In this document: in pieces, positions 23,766 through 33,293 of the stretch
Numbering within the stretch: the first letter of the stretch is position 1
Layout of the letters: each line of letters opens with the position of its first letter
Made by a program: the position numbers and the translations under genes
The notes under the pieces: generated by a model
Seen by the model: the letters and a program-made list of their open reading frames with translations, nothing else
The model's database searches: none
Told to the model about the DNA's origin: nothing
Origin: an uncultured Aquimarina sp.
Lineage (GTDB): Bacteria; Bacteroidota; Bacteroidia; Flavobacteriales; Flavobacteriaceae
Length of the DNA stretch: 64,000 nucleotides
Direction: 5' to 3'
Assembly (NCBI RefSeq): GCF_947492965.1
Contig: NZ_CANLOZ010000006.1
Coordinates: 1-64,000 of the forward strand

Positions 23766-24923
23766 ATGAATAAATATAACTTTCTCCTTATAAGTATCCT
23801 TTTCACTCAACTCGCTATCGCACAACAAGGGTTTGATCCTTGTTTTCGGTTTGTGGCCAAAGACAGTATAAAAATACACCTGGATAATGCAGAAAGACCT
23901 GTTACGCAAGATTGTGCTTTCTTTTACAGATTGGCTAAAGTAAATCCAGAAAACCTAACCATCGAAGGTGCTTTTAAAGATTATTATATAGCTAATGATG
24001 CTATTGCCACCAAGGCCACTATCATAGATGGGTTACTAGAAGGAAAAGCTATCGTGTATTATGAAAATGGTAACAAATTGATGGAAGGCGTTTATAAAAA
24101 TGGGAAGAAAGTAGGGATTTGGAAACACTGGTATGAAAATGGAAAACCTTATTTAACTTATAGCTACGAGGATAATACCGCTAAAATCTTGGAATACTAT
24201 ACAAAAAGAGGTAAGAAAAAAGTAGAAAATGGAAATAGTAACGGAAAAACTATAACTATTAAAAATCATAGACATGCTAACATAAAGGGAAAATTGAAAA
24301 ATGGACTTCCAGATGGTCAATGGACATTGTCTCGAATTACTACAAATACAATTGTTTTTAAAGAAGAATATAAAAATGGTAGATTTATTAAAGGAGAAGG
24401 ATACCCATTTGGATCACCCACTTTAAAAAAATATACTGATACACCTTATATTAAACTAGATGATGGTATCGAAGCTGCCAAAATGATAAACATAAAAGAA
24501 TGTAATTCTTGTACCAAACATATGGCACGATATACAAAACTAGGATATCAATCTCCCGAAAAGGATAATAATTTTTATGAGTATCTCTCTAAACATTTTA
24601 CTACCGATAATACCAAGGGATACACTCTATGTAGTTTTGTTGTTAGTACAGAAGGAATACTAACAGATATTACTGTAGATCAAAGCAGTGCAGTTATCCA
24701 TGATGATAGAGCTACTTTAAAAATGCTAATTCAACAATCTGGTTTATGGAAAGCTAGAATTATTAAAGATGCAATGCCTAAAAGAGGTCTAAACGGAATT
24801 TCTCGTAAAGATATTAATGAACCTATCCCAACGGTCATCAATTTTGTGATTCATTATACGAATAAAGGATACCTACTATATCCAGAAACTATCGTCACAA
24901 AAGCCATACAAACAAAAAAATAG
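23766..24923 (+). CDS. secreted MORN-repeat protein with TonB-C-like domain
   Basis: 385 residues with signal peptide (MNKYNFLLISILFTQLAIAQ). Three to four MORN-2/YwqK units (about 75-200; IVYYENGNKLMEGVYKNGKK) are followed by a C-terminal domain (about 275-375; CSFVVSTEGILTDITVDQSS, PTVINFVIHY) with the strand order and the VxxxG pattern of TonB C-terminal domains. It starts 78 nt after gwsS and probably ends the locus. A role as envelope partner for export or uptake of the peptide is possible by position only. Confidence 0.75.
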   Translation: MNKYNFLLISILFTQLAIAQQGFDPCFRFVAKDSIKIHLDNAERPVTQDCAFFYRLAKVNPENLTIEGAFKDYYIANDAIATKATIIDGLLEGKAIVYYENGNKLMEGVYKNGKKVGIWKHWYENGKPYLTYSYEDNTAKILEYYTKRGKKKVENGNSNGKTITIKNHRHANIKGKLKNGLPDGQWTLSRITTNTIVFKEEYKNGRFIKGEGYPFGSPTLKKYTDTPYIKLDDGIEAAKMINIKECNSCTKHMARYTKLGYQSPEKDNNFYEYLSKHFTTDNTKGYTLCSFVVSTEGILTDITVDQSSAVIHDDRATLKMLIQQSGLWKARIIKDAMPKRGLNGISRKDINEPIPTVINFVIHYTNKGYLLYPETIVTKAIQTKK

Positions 24924-24998
24924 AAAATAATTCCCCAAAAATGGGTAACAAATTGGCTTAAAACTACACTAAAGTAATAGAAACTATATGTATCTTTT

Positions 24999-25547
24999 AT
25001 GAAACACAAACTCATCGTCATAGTACTCTTATGTACTACTCTAATGCATGCTCAAAACACTAATACCGGAACGAGCAAACATTTACTAAAAGGAAATTTG
25101 CTCATTACTCCTAGCTTGGAATATGAAAAAAGAGTAACGAATGCTACTACCCTAAGTCTACAATTAGGAGTAGAACTGGGAGCGATAGAAAACGAAATTC
25201 TGGATGAAACTCGAGTCGTATTATATCCTACGCTAGACATCGATTACCGATATTATTACAACTTTAGAAGGCGGCAAGGAAAAGGAAAAAATACTACTCG
25301 TAACTCGGCAAATTACTTTGGATTGGCCAATTCTTTTTCGAATGCTAATACTGTTTTTAGTGATTTTAATCCTAGAGATGCTTATTTCATTACCATTGCT
25401 GGAGTATATGGTTTACAGCGAACGTATTGGAAAAAACTAAATCTTAGATTCGAGTTTGGAGCTGGGTATGGATTTAGTGATATTCAGGAATCGGTAGTTC
25501 CTGTGGTTAATTTTTCTCTGGGATGGGTATTATGGAATCAATCATAG
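24999..25547 (+). CDS. putative outer-membrane beta-barrel protein
   Basis: 182 residues. Signal peptide MKHKLIVIVLLCTTLMHAQ, then alternating polar/aromatic strands (LLITPSLEYEKRV, TTLSLQLGVELG, LYPTLDIDYRYYYNF, AYFITIAGVYGLQ, LRFEFGAGYGF, VVNFSLGWVLW) ending in an aromatic residue near the C-terminus, as small barrels do. About eight strands can be counted. No specific family recognised. The next gene starts after 7 nt, so they form a pair. Confidence 0.65.
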   Translation: MKHKLIVIVLLCTTLMHAQNTNTGTSKHLLKGNLLITPSLEYEKRVTNATTLSLQLGVELGAIENEILDETRVVLYPTLDIDYRYYYNFRRRQGKGKNTTRNSANYFGLANSFSNANTVFSDFNPRDAYFITIAGVYGLQRTYWKKLNLRFEFGAGYGFSDIQESVVPVVNFSLGWVLWNQS

Positions 25548-25554
25548 TAAGAAG

Positions 25555-26034
25555 ATGAAACAAGAACAACAACTCCTATATAAAGTCATGCGTCATTTTG
25601 AAGGAATGCAAAAAATGGAAGTATTTGATTTTCTGCATAGAATGGAAGTATTATTGCATTATGCCAAAAACCCTTTGCGCCTAGAGCATCTTAAAAAGGT
25701 CATTTCTTCCAATATCGATCAGGAAGCAGATATACACCCTTTTGGATTTACTATTTTACCTAATGGTAATTTCTGTGAACTCGAAGGTGCTAATGATTGG
25801 ATTCATATCTATAAAGAAAATAAAAGAGGTTGGAGTAGGTGTATTCCATTTAACACTTACTACTTTAAAACCAAATATGCACCCCTAGAATTGGTAAAAC
25901 TTACTAAGAAACATCTGCAAGAAAATGTGCGAAATACAAAACATGAGCACGAAGTAGGAACATTTTTATCGGTTTATACTATTACTAAAAAAGATCATGC
26001 CAGTGGTAAAATGTCATTGCTGGAGATTGTTTGA
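25555..26034 (+). CDS. hypothetical cytoplasmic protein, 159 residues
   Basis: No signal peptide. N-terminal helices (MRHFEGMQKMEVFDFLHRME), a beta stretch (PFGFTILPNGNFCELEGAND) with aromatic residues (HIYKENKRGWSRCIPFN), and a short C-terminal part. Not recognised. It is 7 nt behind the putative barrel gene, and a hairpin (26095-26135) follows, so it likely ends the + strand unit. Confidence 0.65.
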   Translation: MKQEQQLLYKVMRHFEGMQKMEVFDFLHRMEVLLHYAKNPLRLEHLKKVISSNIDQEADIHPFGFTILPNGNFCELEGANDWIHIYKENKRGWSRCIPFNTYYFKTKYAPLELVKLTKKHLQENVRNTKHEHEVGTFLSVYTITKKDHASGKMSLLEIV

Positions 26035-26094
26035 TTTTTGACATCGAGCAAGGAAAAAAGCTTCAGGTAAATTTCAATCTTATAGTAAGAGAAA

Positions 26095-26135
26095 ACTGAA
26101 TTTTAGTTTCTTATTGTAGGATACTAAAATTCAGT
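26095..26135. terminator. hairpin between convergent genes
   Basis: ACTGAATTTTAGT (26095-26107) and ACTAAAATTCAGT (26123-26135) form a perfect 13-bp stem with a 15-nt loop between a + strand gene ending at 26034 and a - strand gene ending at 26173. There is no long T run on either side, so it may serve both directions weakly. Confidence 0.5.
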
Positions 26136-26172
26136 CCTCACTTCTCACTTATTGTCTCTTCCAGTATGTATA

Positions 26173-27135
26173 CTAAAAACTTTGAATGACATACATATAA
26201 ATCGGCATGCCTAAGGTAATATTAAATGGAAATGTAATTGCTAATGCCATTGGCAGATACAAACTAGGATTGGCTTTGGGTGCTGCAATCCGCATCGCTG
26301 CTGGTACAGCAATATACGAAGCACTTGCTGCCAAAATAGCTAGTAAAAATCGATCCCCATCATTAGATAAAAATACTTCAGAAATCTTTGCTACGAATAG
26401 ACCATTAATCAACGGAATAACGATAGAAAACAAGAAAGCAAACCATCCTTTTTTAAGTAATGCCCCGATTTTCTGACCGCTGGTAATTCCCATATCTAAT
26501 AAGAATACGGCCAAAAATCCTTTGAAAATATCTGTGGTAAATGGTTTGATTCCTTCTGCTTGTGCATCACTGGCTATAAAACCGATCACTAAACTCCCTA
26601 GAATCAAAAGAACACTTCCGTTGGTAATGGCATGCTTCACCAACTGAAATAATTCGTTAGCAGATTTTTTTCCATCAGAATATAATCGTAGTAATAATAC
26701 TCCAATGATAATAGAAGGTGCTTCCATAAGCGCCATCACCGCCACCATATGTCCTCCAAAATCAATTCCTTCCATCTCTAGAAAACTCACTGCCGTTACA
26801 AAAGTAACCGCACTTACAGAACCATAGGCCGCAGCAATTGCACCTGCATTTTCTACCGTAAATTTTAATCTTAAAATAAAAAATGTGTACACAGGAACTA
26901 AAAGCGCCATGACAATTCCGGCAACTATCGCATAAGTGATATCTACATTGTACGAACTGTGAGCTAACTCTTGCCCTCCTTTGAAACCTATGGAGAGCAA
27001 GAGATATAATGAAATAAACTTAGAAGAGTTTTGAGGAATTTTAAGATCACTTTTTACTTGCGAAGCGATAATTCCTAATACAAAGAAGAGTAGTGCTGGA
27101 TTGGTTAAATTATCAACCAAAAGATGTAAATTCAT
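26173..27135 (-). CDS. SbtA-like sodium-dependent bicarbonate permease
   Basis: 320 residues with about ten membrane helices. The N-terminal LVDNLTNPALLFFVLGIIAS and the inverted second half (FKGFLAVFLLDMGITSGQKI, ASASYIAVPAAMRIAAP) are characteristic of the SbtA (DUF897) family, which takes up bicarbonate with sodium in cyanobacteria. In a heterotroph it may supply bicarbonate to carboxylases. No PII-like SbtB gene is next to it; two small genes of unknown function (27157 and 27450) precede it on the same strand with gaps of 21 and 2 nt. Confidence 0.88.
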   Translation of the reverse strand: MNLHLLVDNLTNPALLFFVLGIIASQVKSDLKIPQNSSKFISLYLLLSIGFKGGQELAHSSYNVDITYAIVAGIVMALLVPVYTFFILRLKFTVENAGAIAAAYGSVSAVTFVTAVSFLEMEGIDFGGHMVAVMALMEAPSIIIGVLLLRLYSDGKKSANELFQLVKHAITNGSVLLILGSLVIGFIASDAQAEGIKPFTTDIFKGFLAVFLLDMGITSGQKIGALLKKGWFAFLFSIVIPLINGLFVAKISEVFLSNDGDRFLLAILAASASYIAVPAAMRIAAPKANPSLYLPMALAITFPFNITLGMPIYMYVIQSF

Positions 27136-27156
27136 CTCTAAATATTAAATAAGGAG

Positions 27157-27447
27157 TTAGTCAATAATTTCAATGTTTAAAACACCACTTATTTTCACTC
27201 TCTTACCACCTAACATTGCTTCTTTATAAATAGGTTTGAAATTTTCTTTCTCCTGTAATAGCTGAGATACTCTGCTGTCATCAAACTTCGTATCGCTATG
27301 CATATCTCCTTCGCAAATGGATAGCCTGTGTAATTTATGAAAATTTACTTTTTCTCTTATTAAACTATTAATCACATCTGATGCTTCTGATGGTGTAAAT
27401 ACTCCATCTACCAATTGTACCTTGTGTGTAACTTCTGTAGATACCAT
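27157..27447 (-). CDS. hypothetical 96-residue protein upstream of sbtA-like gene
   Basis: Soluble protein beginning MVSTEVTHKVQLVDGVFTPS, with the segment SDVINSLIREKVNFHKLHRL and a beta-strand ending (GGKRVKISGVLNIEIID). It is not a PII/SbtB protein: the T-loop and nucleotide site are missing. Similar small proteins seem familiar from Bacteroidota but without known function. It lies between a 2-TM protein gene (2-nt gap) and the bicarbonate permease (21-nt gap), so it may regulate or accompany that transporter. Confidence 0.7.
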   Translation of the reverse strand: MVSTEVTHKVQLVDGVFTPSEASDVINSLIREKVNFHKLHRLSICEGDMHSDTKFDDSRVSQLLQEKENFKPIYKEAMLGGKRVKISGVLNIEIID

Positions 27448-27449
27448 AA

Positions 27450-27722
27450 TTATTCTGATTTTGATTTAAAATTATTCTTTGATTTAAATGCCACGAAAGC
27501 AACAAGTCCTAGTATTGCTCCAACTTTTAGAAGCTCTGAAAACAATGCACTATTTGCCAAATAACTCATTACAGCGACAACTGCATACAGCAAAACGAAT
27601 GCAACCAGCGCAATGATTTTGGAAAAAGTAAAGAGTTTGGATTTGTTGATTTGAAGTGTGAGTATCGATTTTTCGTTATGAACTTGTATCGCACTCGAAG
27701 ACCATTTTATATCTGTTTCCAT
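27450..27722 (-). CDS. hypothetical two-TM protein, 90 residues
   Basis: METDIKWSSSAIQVHNEKSI is a polar head, then two hydrophobic helices (about 34-53 and 62-80) and a basic tail KSKNNFKSKSE. First gene of the likely three-gene unit with the 96-residue protein and the SbtA-like permease. No family recognised. Confidence 0.65.
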   Translation of the reverse strand: METDIKWSSSAIQVHNEKSILTLQINKSKLFTFSKIIALVAFVLLYAVVAVMSYLANSALFSELLKVGAILGLVAFVAFKSKNNFKSKSE

Positions 27723-28077
27723 ACTAATAGCTTTTTGATATTATTACTATGTTCTGGGTGTAAAATTACCAAGTCTAATTCATATGTTTTTATTTATATT
27801 TATAATAAGAAGCATAAAAATTATTTATGTTCATTTAAAAATCACAAAAATATGCTTAGTAACAATGTATTTCCAACTAATTAAAAAACAGGTATTTAAC
27901 ACGCAATAAAGACCGCCGATAAATTATAAAATACTGTCTACGATTTCCTGAAAAAATTAAAGTAATACGTCGCTAAAAAAATTGAAATTGTATGAAAATC
28001 TATCCATTTTCATCTAAATTTTTCAAATTCATACAGATAAAAACGAGCATTAAAGATATTTTTATGAAATACCAGAT
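27723..28077. other. 355-bp intergenic region, no feature resolved
   Basis: Very AT-rich spacer between the 3' end of the FAD oxidoreductase gene and the start of the three-gene permease unit. On the minus strand TAATTTTA near 27760 resembles the -7 box with one mismatch, but no -33 partner is clear. I see no hairpin or gene. Confidence 0.4.
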
Positions 28078-29358
28078 TTATATGGAATCTGAGGTAAGTT
28101 CTTCTATTACGATTCCATTTTCTAAAGCATCAATAACTCCCATCGCGGCTCTTTCTCCAGATATCATTGCAGCGTTTAAAGAACCATTAAGTTGCTGGTC
28201 TCCTGCTATAAAAATAGTGGGTGTTAATCGAGTTTCTGAAGGTAACATTTCGTACTGTAGATTCGTGATATCAGGTAGTGCATGAGAAATATCATAACGC
28301 TTTATAAACCGATCTACTTGGATAGAACAATGTTCTGCCAATTCTGCTGTAACCTTTGCTATCAAATCGGTTTCTGATAAATTATGTGATCTAACAACCG
28401 TTACCGACAATAGCTCTTTGCCAGAAGTGGTATTGGGTTGTAAAACCGTTGGGTAACAGATATTATTAATTAGCGTTTCTTTATGAGGGATAAGACCAAT
28501 TAATGGTTTATGGATTGCTCGATCTTTTGTTTCGAAATACAGTGTATCACAACTTTTCCAAGTGATTTGCTGATTTTTCAGGTTCGGAATTATAAAACTA
28601 GGTTCTGTAGCTATGATGGTAAAATGGCTCTCCATTTCTTTCCCTTCTGTAGTTACAATTAAACCCTCAGCTACTTTTTCAACTTTCGTATTATATATAA
28701 ACGAAGTATGGTCTAGTGCAGAGACCAATTGTTTCGTTATTTCTCCAATACCCAATTTAGGGATAGCCGCATTACCATCTCCGAACATTTTATAAACAAA
28801 CTTGAACATTCTAGAAGAAGTCTGAAGGTTCTCTTCTAAGAAAATCCCGGTAAAAAAAGGTTTAAAAAACTGATGGATGATCTTACTAGAAAATCCAAAA
28901 TCTTCTAAAAATGATACCGTGGTTTGTTCTCTTTCTTCGAAGATATCATGAATGGTTGTTTTTTTTAGAATCTGATTGAGTTTTAAAATCTTTCTCTTAT
29001 CAGAAAAGCTACCAATATTTGCAGTAATCGTAGGCCATAATAATGATAGATCTCTTAGAGGATCTCCAATAATTTTCTGTTTACCATCTTCAAATATTGC
29101 AGCTCCTGGTAAAAACTCCTGAAGCGCTAGTCCATTAAAATCTAAATATTGTTTTGCTGCTGGATATGAGGTAAGTAATACTTGAAAACCGTGATCTATA
29201 GCGTATCCTTCTATCTGATCTGTTTTTACTCTACCACCACAACTATCTTCTGATTCGATAATAACTGGATGATACCCAGATTTTTCTAGAACTTGCGCTG
29301 CAATTAAACCACTAATCCCAGCTCCAACAATATGAACTTTATACTCAGATTTTTTCAA
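28078..29358 (-). CDS. FAD-dependent amine-oxidase-like oxidoreductase
   Basis: 426 residues. The N-terminus HIVGAGISGLIAAQVLEKSG (about 9-28) is the GxGxxG FAD-binding fold with the acidic end IIESED, followed by GGRVKT, the second contact typical of amine oxidase/protoporphyrinogen oxidase/phytoene desaturase relatives; the C-terminus FIAGDQQLNGSLNAAMISGE is the closing FAD motif. The substrate is not clear from sequence. It is cytoplasmic, and stands alone. Confidence 0.88.
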   Translation of the reverse strand: MKKSEYKVHIVGAGISGLIAAQVLEKSGYHPVIIESEDSCGGRVKTDQIEGYAIDHGFQVLLTSYPAAKQYLDFNGLALQEFLPGAAIFEDGKQKIIGDPLRDLSLLWPTITANIGSFSDKRKILKLNQILKKTTIHDIFEEREQTTVSFLEDFGFSSKIIHQFFKPFFTGIFLEENLQTSSRMFKFVYKMFGDGNAAIPKLGIGEITKQLVSALDHTSFIYNTKVEKVAEGLIVTTEGKEMESHFTIIATEPSFIIPNLKNQQITWKSCDTLYFETKDRAIHKPLIGLIPHKETLINNICYPTVLQPNTTSGKELLSVTVVRSHNLSETDLIAKVTAELAEHCSIQVDRFIKRYDISHALPDITNLQYEMLPSETRLTPTIFIAGDQQLNGSLNAAMISGERAAMGVIDALENGIVIEELTSDSI

Positions 29359-29425
29359 ACTTTTTATTTTTAATTGGTTTTAGATCTACAAATAAGCAAC
29401 AGGAAACATTATCCCTCTCAGAATA

Positions 29426-29677
29426 CTAGTTCATTCTAAGATTGAAATCTAAAATTCTACGGATATTCCTTTTGTACTTATTTCTGCAGTTTTTGATGAT
29501 CCTTCTTTTTATGATATTGTTTATCTCTCCAGGCTGCACCCATTCCATAAGACCGTAATTGAAAATATTTTTATCATAACTATGTCGTATCATCCCGTTT
29601 TTGTAAAACGTGTAACTATCCTCTAGTCCTTTTTTTCCTATTACAACAGTACATAATTCTTCTAATCCTTCTTTCAT
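29426..29677 (-). CDS. hypothetical 83-residue basic protein
   Basis: Starts MKEGLEELCTVVIGKKGLED and ends in a strongly basic stretch (IKRRIIKNCRNKYKRNIRRI), so nucleic acid binding is conceivable. On the minus strand TATTTTTG at 29708-29715 matches TAnnTTTG and would give a leader of about 25 nt, though no -33 element is visible. Not recognised. Confidence 0.5.
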   Translation of the reverse strand: MKEGLEELCTVVIGKKGLEDSYTFYKNGMIRHSYDKNIFNYGLMEWVQPGEINNIIKRRIIKNCRNKYKRNIRRILDFNLRMN

Positions 29678-29926
29678 TTTGTTTAATATTTTTCATTTTA
29701 CATTAAACAAAAATACAATAATTGCATTAGATTAAAAAATAAGAAGCATCGAGAAATGCTACATATAAATTTGTTTAACAAATATTTACCATTCGTTTTA
29801 TCACTGAAATATGCAAAAAGAGATCAACTAAAAAGGAGTATTCTTTGAAGTAAAAAATGATACACTCATATCAAATACCAATTCTCATATAAAATGGTAT
29901 TAGTTTTTATTCGCTATAAGACTCCT
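29678..29926. other. intergenic region before the GH8 terminator
   Basis: Holds a -7-like box for the 83-residue gene (29708-29715) and a weak 7-bp hairpin AATACCA/TGGTATT (29874-29901). Nothing else is resolved. Confidence 0.35.
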
Positions 29927-29966
29927 AAAAAACAAACAGTCATAAAAATAAATTTATGACTGTTTG
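29927..29966 (-). terminator. terminator of the GH8 gene
   Basis: CAAACAGTCATAAA (29933-29946) and TTTATGACTGTTTG (29953-29966) form a perfect 14-bp stem with a 6-nt loop; on the minus strand a run of T follows. It lies 26 nt past the GH8 stop. Confidence 0.9.
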
Positions 29967-29991
29967 AATCCGTGCTATAATAGCTTCTTTA

Positions 29992-32900
29992 TTAATGAAC
30001 AATGACCTTCTTAACAATAGGCTTTTGCTTATTATTTACCTTAATGATATAGACACCTTTGCTAAGATTATTGAAACTGTATTCAGTTTGTTGAATATCA
30101 GATATACTTCGTATGGTTCTGCCTGAAATATCAAATAGTGTAATATTTCTGATACTATTATATTCGGATAACTTAAGATTTACGGTTCCCTTGCTTGGGT
30201 TAGGATACACTTGTACTGTGACTGCTTCATCTTTTACAATCGTTTCATCTGCTGCTCGCTGATCACATCCTGAAGCGAAACTGATCCAATCTAATTGAAT
30301 ATTCCTACTTGCATTATGAAAATACAGATATACTACATGATTCCCTGAAGCAGAGACATCAACAGTCTTCTCTATATAAGTATTCCAACTTCCGGTACTT
30401 TCTGGGTAGATTTCTGCAATGGTATTGCTCTCCTGATTGTTATCGAGTCTAATTTTCATATATCCATTTTCGTTATTCCCTTTGGAATATCTGAAGGTAA
30501 ACTTACCGCCTGATACATTTACATTATCAAACTTTAACCAATGCGAATAACCAATATTGGTCATTACTCCATTCGTATTGGTCAGCTGATAAAAATTCTC
30601 TACATGATCCTCTGCTTCTATTTTGTCACATGTAGTACCACCTCCAGAATTATTAGATACTTGAAATTTTATCCAATTCACATTGTACAATCCTCCGGAT
30701 ATATCTAATCGCAAAACCTGATTTGCATTTCCATTGGTGATTTCTACATTAGGTATGATAACATCTTGCCAAGATTGCCATCCGTTGGTATTTGGGATTT
30801 GGGCAGATCCTAAAACAGATGTTCCTAATTTTAGCGCTATTGATTTCGTATTACTTTGGGTACTGGCTACTCTTAAAACAATATCATAAGTTCCCGTACT
30901 AATACTACCAATAGTATACTCTAACCATTCTCCATTAGCAGTCCAGCCTACATTAGTACCTCCATTGGTATCGCTGGTATTTTGTATATCTACTCCTTCA
31001 TTCGTTCTTCCTTGTCCTCCATTATTACTGGCATCGGCATCATTATAAGCAATTCCCTGTCCTCCGTTATCATAATCTTCTGCCTCAATGATTCCAGGAA
31101 TGCTATGGCTTGTAAAAGGTGTCTGTATTGGATCTACCGGATCCCCTTCGGCAATCACTACACTTCCTAAATTAGTAGGACAATCATTGTTACCCCAACG
31201 CACCCATACGTTATAATTACCTGGAGAAAGATCATTAAATGTTGCAGATCCTGCATTGTCGTTTACTTGTAATGGATACGTTGTCCCTCCATCGTTACTA
31301 AATTCTATGGCACTTCTCCCAGAAACATCCGAGAATGTAAAGGTAATTTTTCCGTCATTTTCGCCTAGCGTTGTTTCATTTGTAGCACTTACGGTAGCCG
31401 TGGGAAACGGAGTACCGTTACAATCGGGAATATCAATACCATCAGAAAAAGCTTTAAAGTTTCCTGATAAGTGCATAAAACTCATCATATATAATAACCC
31501 ATCATAATAACGATATTGACCTGCCGGAATAGGGGTATCAAAAAACTCATCGATAAAAGGCCATACTTTTGCATCTTCTAATGCCAACGCTCCTACAGCA
31601 TTACATGCCACTAATCCAGGAGAATGATCGCTATTTCTACTAAAAGATCCATCCAAAGTCCATAAGGAGCTATATCCTGGTTTATCTTTAAAGAAATCAA
31701 TCTGATTATCAATCAACGGCTGAATACTATTTTTACTTTTCTGAAACCAGGCAAAGTCAAATCCCATATTCATAATATTTCTCCAGGCATCGAACTCAAA
31801 ATTACCATGGTTTCCTTGGTTTACTGGTGTACCATCAAACTCTGAATAATCAGGCATTAATCCTGTTTGCGGATGTGCCGCTCTAGGCAGTAAATATGTC
31901 CTACTTACATTGGCCATCTCTGCCCATAATTGATTGTTATTGTCTGCTTCTAACGCCCATATTTCATAAAAAGCTGGAAGGTGATACGATGGATCTGTAA
32001 AACTGGCCGAATTACCACAAATTCCAAATACTATTTGCCGCTCGTCTAAATCTACCAGACCTGTTGGGCAAGATCCTGTACTTGGTGCTGGTTTGTTTAG
32101 CATACTATCTAAAATGTAATTTGCTTCTGCTCGATAATTAATACCTCCTGTACTACCCCAAAGTCTATCGGCAAAAAACAAAGCAGTTACAAAATACTCC
32201 TCACCATCTGGTGCAGAATTCTGGTCAATCATAGAAAAATTAGTTCTGTTTAATTGCCAGGAAAATAAACCTTCTCTTTGAGTACCTTCGGGATGCTGAC
32301 TATATCTTTTGGCAAAACGCCATAGGTTATCAAACTCAGTTTTTTTACCTAATTGTACACAGATCATCATTCCATAAGACATTCCTTCAGAACGAATATC
32401 ATTATTTCCTGTGTCTAATATATAGGCCATATCATTTCCTACTTCGTAATAAAGTCGTTCATTGTTACTATCGCCATTAACAAAATATTGATCCCAAATA
32501 GCATTCATTTTCTGTGCTACAGCAGCTTCAGTTTTTCCGGATTCTACAAACATATTTCTATAGACCCCAGATTCAAACGATGGTACTGATGGAATTACAG
32601 GAGCTGATCTTGGTGGTGGTGGAGATCCTAAAAAAGTAAAAGTGATCTGATCCAAAAAGGTATCGTTAGATCCATTATCTGTGGTTAATTCTAATGTCAA
32701 TGCAACAGGATTTGTACCTGATATAGTGATCTCTTTTGTGCTGGTGGACGTTGAGGTTCCCGAAAAACCAAATGAGCCTAAACTATTTCCGGCAAGCATT
32801 AGATCGATCCTAGCTTCATTGTTATTGGAAGAAGCTCCTGTAATTTCTACACGATACAAACCGGGAAGTGTGGAAAGATTTACGATACCTTCTGCTTTAT

Positions 32901-33060
32901 CTCCATTGCCATAAAAAGCAACTCCATTAAATGGTGTATCGATAGCTCCAGCATAAGGACCACCAACATTTAGATCTTCGATCTGAACTGTGACTTGCCC
33001 TGATACCACCATGGCACAGAGCAATAATAATGTGAATAGATTAGTTGTAATTGTTTTCAT
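29992..33060 (-). CDS. GH8 xylanase/exo-oligoxylanase with CBM6-like modules and T9SS domain
   Basis: 1022 residues from MKTITTNLFTLLLLCAMVVSG (an upstream ATG at 33120 would spoil the signal peptide). Order: CBM6-like beta module (about 25-135), GH8 catalytic domain (about 155-540), a small Ig-like module, a CBM6 module (about 630-770; IPGIIEAEDYDNGGQGIAY), a second CBM6-like module (about 780-900; KIEAEDHVENFYQL) and a type IX sorting domain (VYPNPSKGTVNLKLSE to the end). The general acid Glu is in IRSEGMSYGMM (about residue 226). GH8 of this type includes reducing-end xylose-releasing enzymes. It is probably exported by T9SS and attached or released at the cell surface. Own terminator and operator show a separate transcript. 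Confidence 0.92.
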   Translation of the reverse strand: MKTITTNLFTLLLLCAMVVSGQVTVQIEDLNVGGPYAGAIDTPFNGVAFYGNGDKAEGIVNLSTLPGLYRVEITGASSNNNEARIDLMLAGNSLGSFGFSGTSTSTSTKEITISGTNPVALTLELTTDNGSNDTFLDQITFTFLGSPPPPRSAPVIPSVPSFESGVYRNMFVESGKTEAAVAQKMNAIWDQYFVNGDSNNERLYYEVGNDMAYILDTGNNDIRSEGMSYGMMICVQLGKKTEFDNLWRFAKRYSQHPEGTQREGLFSWQLNRTNFSMIDQNSAPDGEEYFVTALFFADRLWGSTGGINYRAEANYILDSMLNKPAPSTGSCPTGLVDLDERQIVFGICGNSASFTDPSYHLPAFYEIWALEADNNNQLWAEMANVSRTYLLPRAAHPQTGLMPDYSEFDGTPVNQGNHGNFEFDAWRNIMNMGFDFAWFQKSKNSIQPLIDNQIDFFKDKPGYSSLWTLDGSFSRNSDHSPGLVACNAVGALALEDAKVWPFIDEFFDTPIPAGQYRYYDGLLYMMSFMHLSGNFKAFSDGIDIPDCNGTPFPTATVSATNETTLGENDGKITFTFSDVSGRSAIEFSNDGGTTYPLQVNDNAGSATFNDLSPGNYNVWVRWGNNDCPTNLGSVVIAEGDPVDPIQTPFTSHSIPGIIEAEDYDNGGQGIAYNDADASNNGGQGRTNEGVDIQNTSDTNGGTNVGWTANGEWLEYTIGSISTGTYDIVLRVASTQSNTKSIALKLGTSVLGSAQIPNTNGWQSWQDVIIPNVEITNGNANQVLRLDISGGLYNVNWIKFQVSNNSGGGTTCDKIEAEDHVENFYQLTNTNGVMTNIGYSHWLKFDNVNVSGGKFTFRYSKGNNENGYMKIRLDNNQESNTIAEIYPESTGSWNTYIEKTVDVSASGNHVVYLYFHNASRNIQLDWISFASGCDQRAADETIVKDEAVTVQVYPNPSKGTVNLKLSEYNSIRNITLFDISGRTIRSISDIQQTEYSFNNLSKGVYIIKVNNKQKPIVKKVIVH

Positions 33061-33267
33061 AAGAAGTTTGTGTTTTAGATAATTAGTTGACCTAAAACTA
33101 TTATATTTTCTTTCAAACAATTAGTTGATAATTAAATCCTAATAAAAAGCGTTAAAAAATTGAGGAAGTAACAAGAGGTTCTTATCTATTAATCTTGCTG
33201 ACAGACAACGCAAATATCTGATATTCAAATATTTATTATGTTGTTTTTTGATGGGAAATTTAGTGTT

Positions 33268-33293
33268 TTTTAACGAAAACGTTTTCGTTAAAA
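33268..33293. promoter_or_regulatory. perfect 26-bp palindrome, LacI-family operator
   Basis: Each arm is TTTTAACGAAAAC and its exact inverse, with CG at the centre: the CGAAAACG/TTTTCG core is the usual LacI/GalR-type operator. It lies 208 bp upstream of the GH8 start and beyond the GH10 terminator. The only LacI regulator in the window is at 52683. Confidence 0.8.

Noticed and set aside
27157..27447. SbtB-type PII protein
   Set aside because: Length is similar, but the sequence lacks the T-loop and nucleotide-binding pattern of PII proteins.
29874..29901. AATACCA/TGGTATT hairpin as a terminator
   Set aside because: Only 7 bp of AT-rich stem with a 14-nt loop and no gene on the + strand to end.
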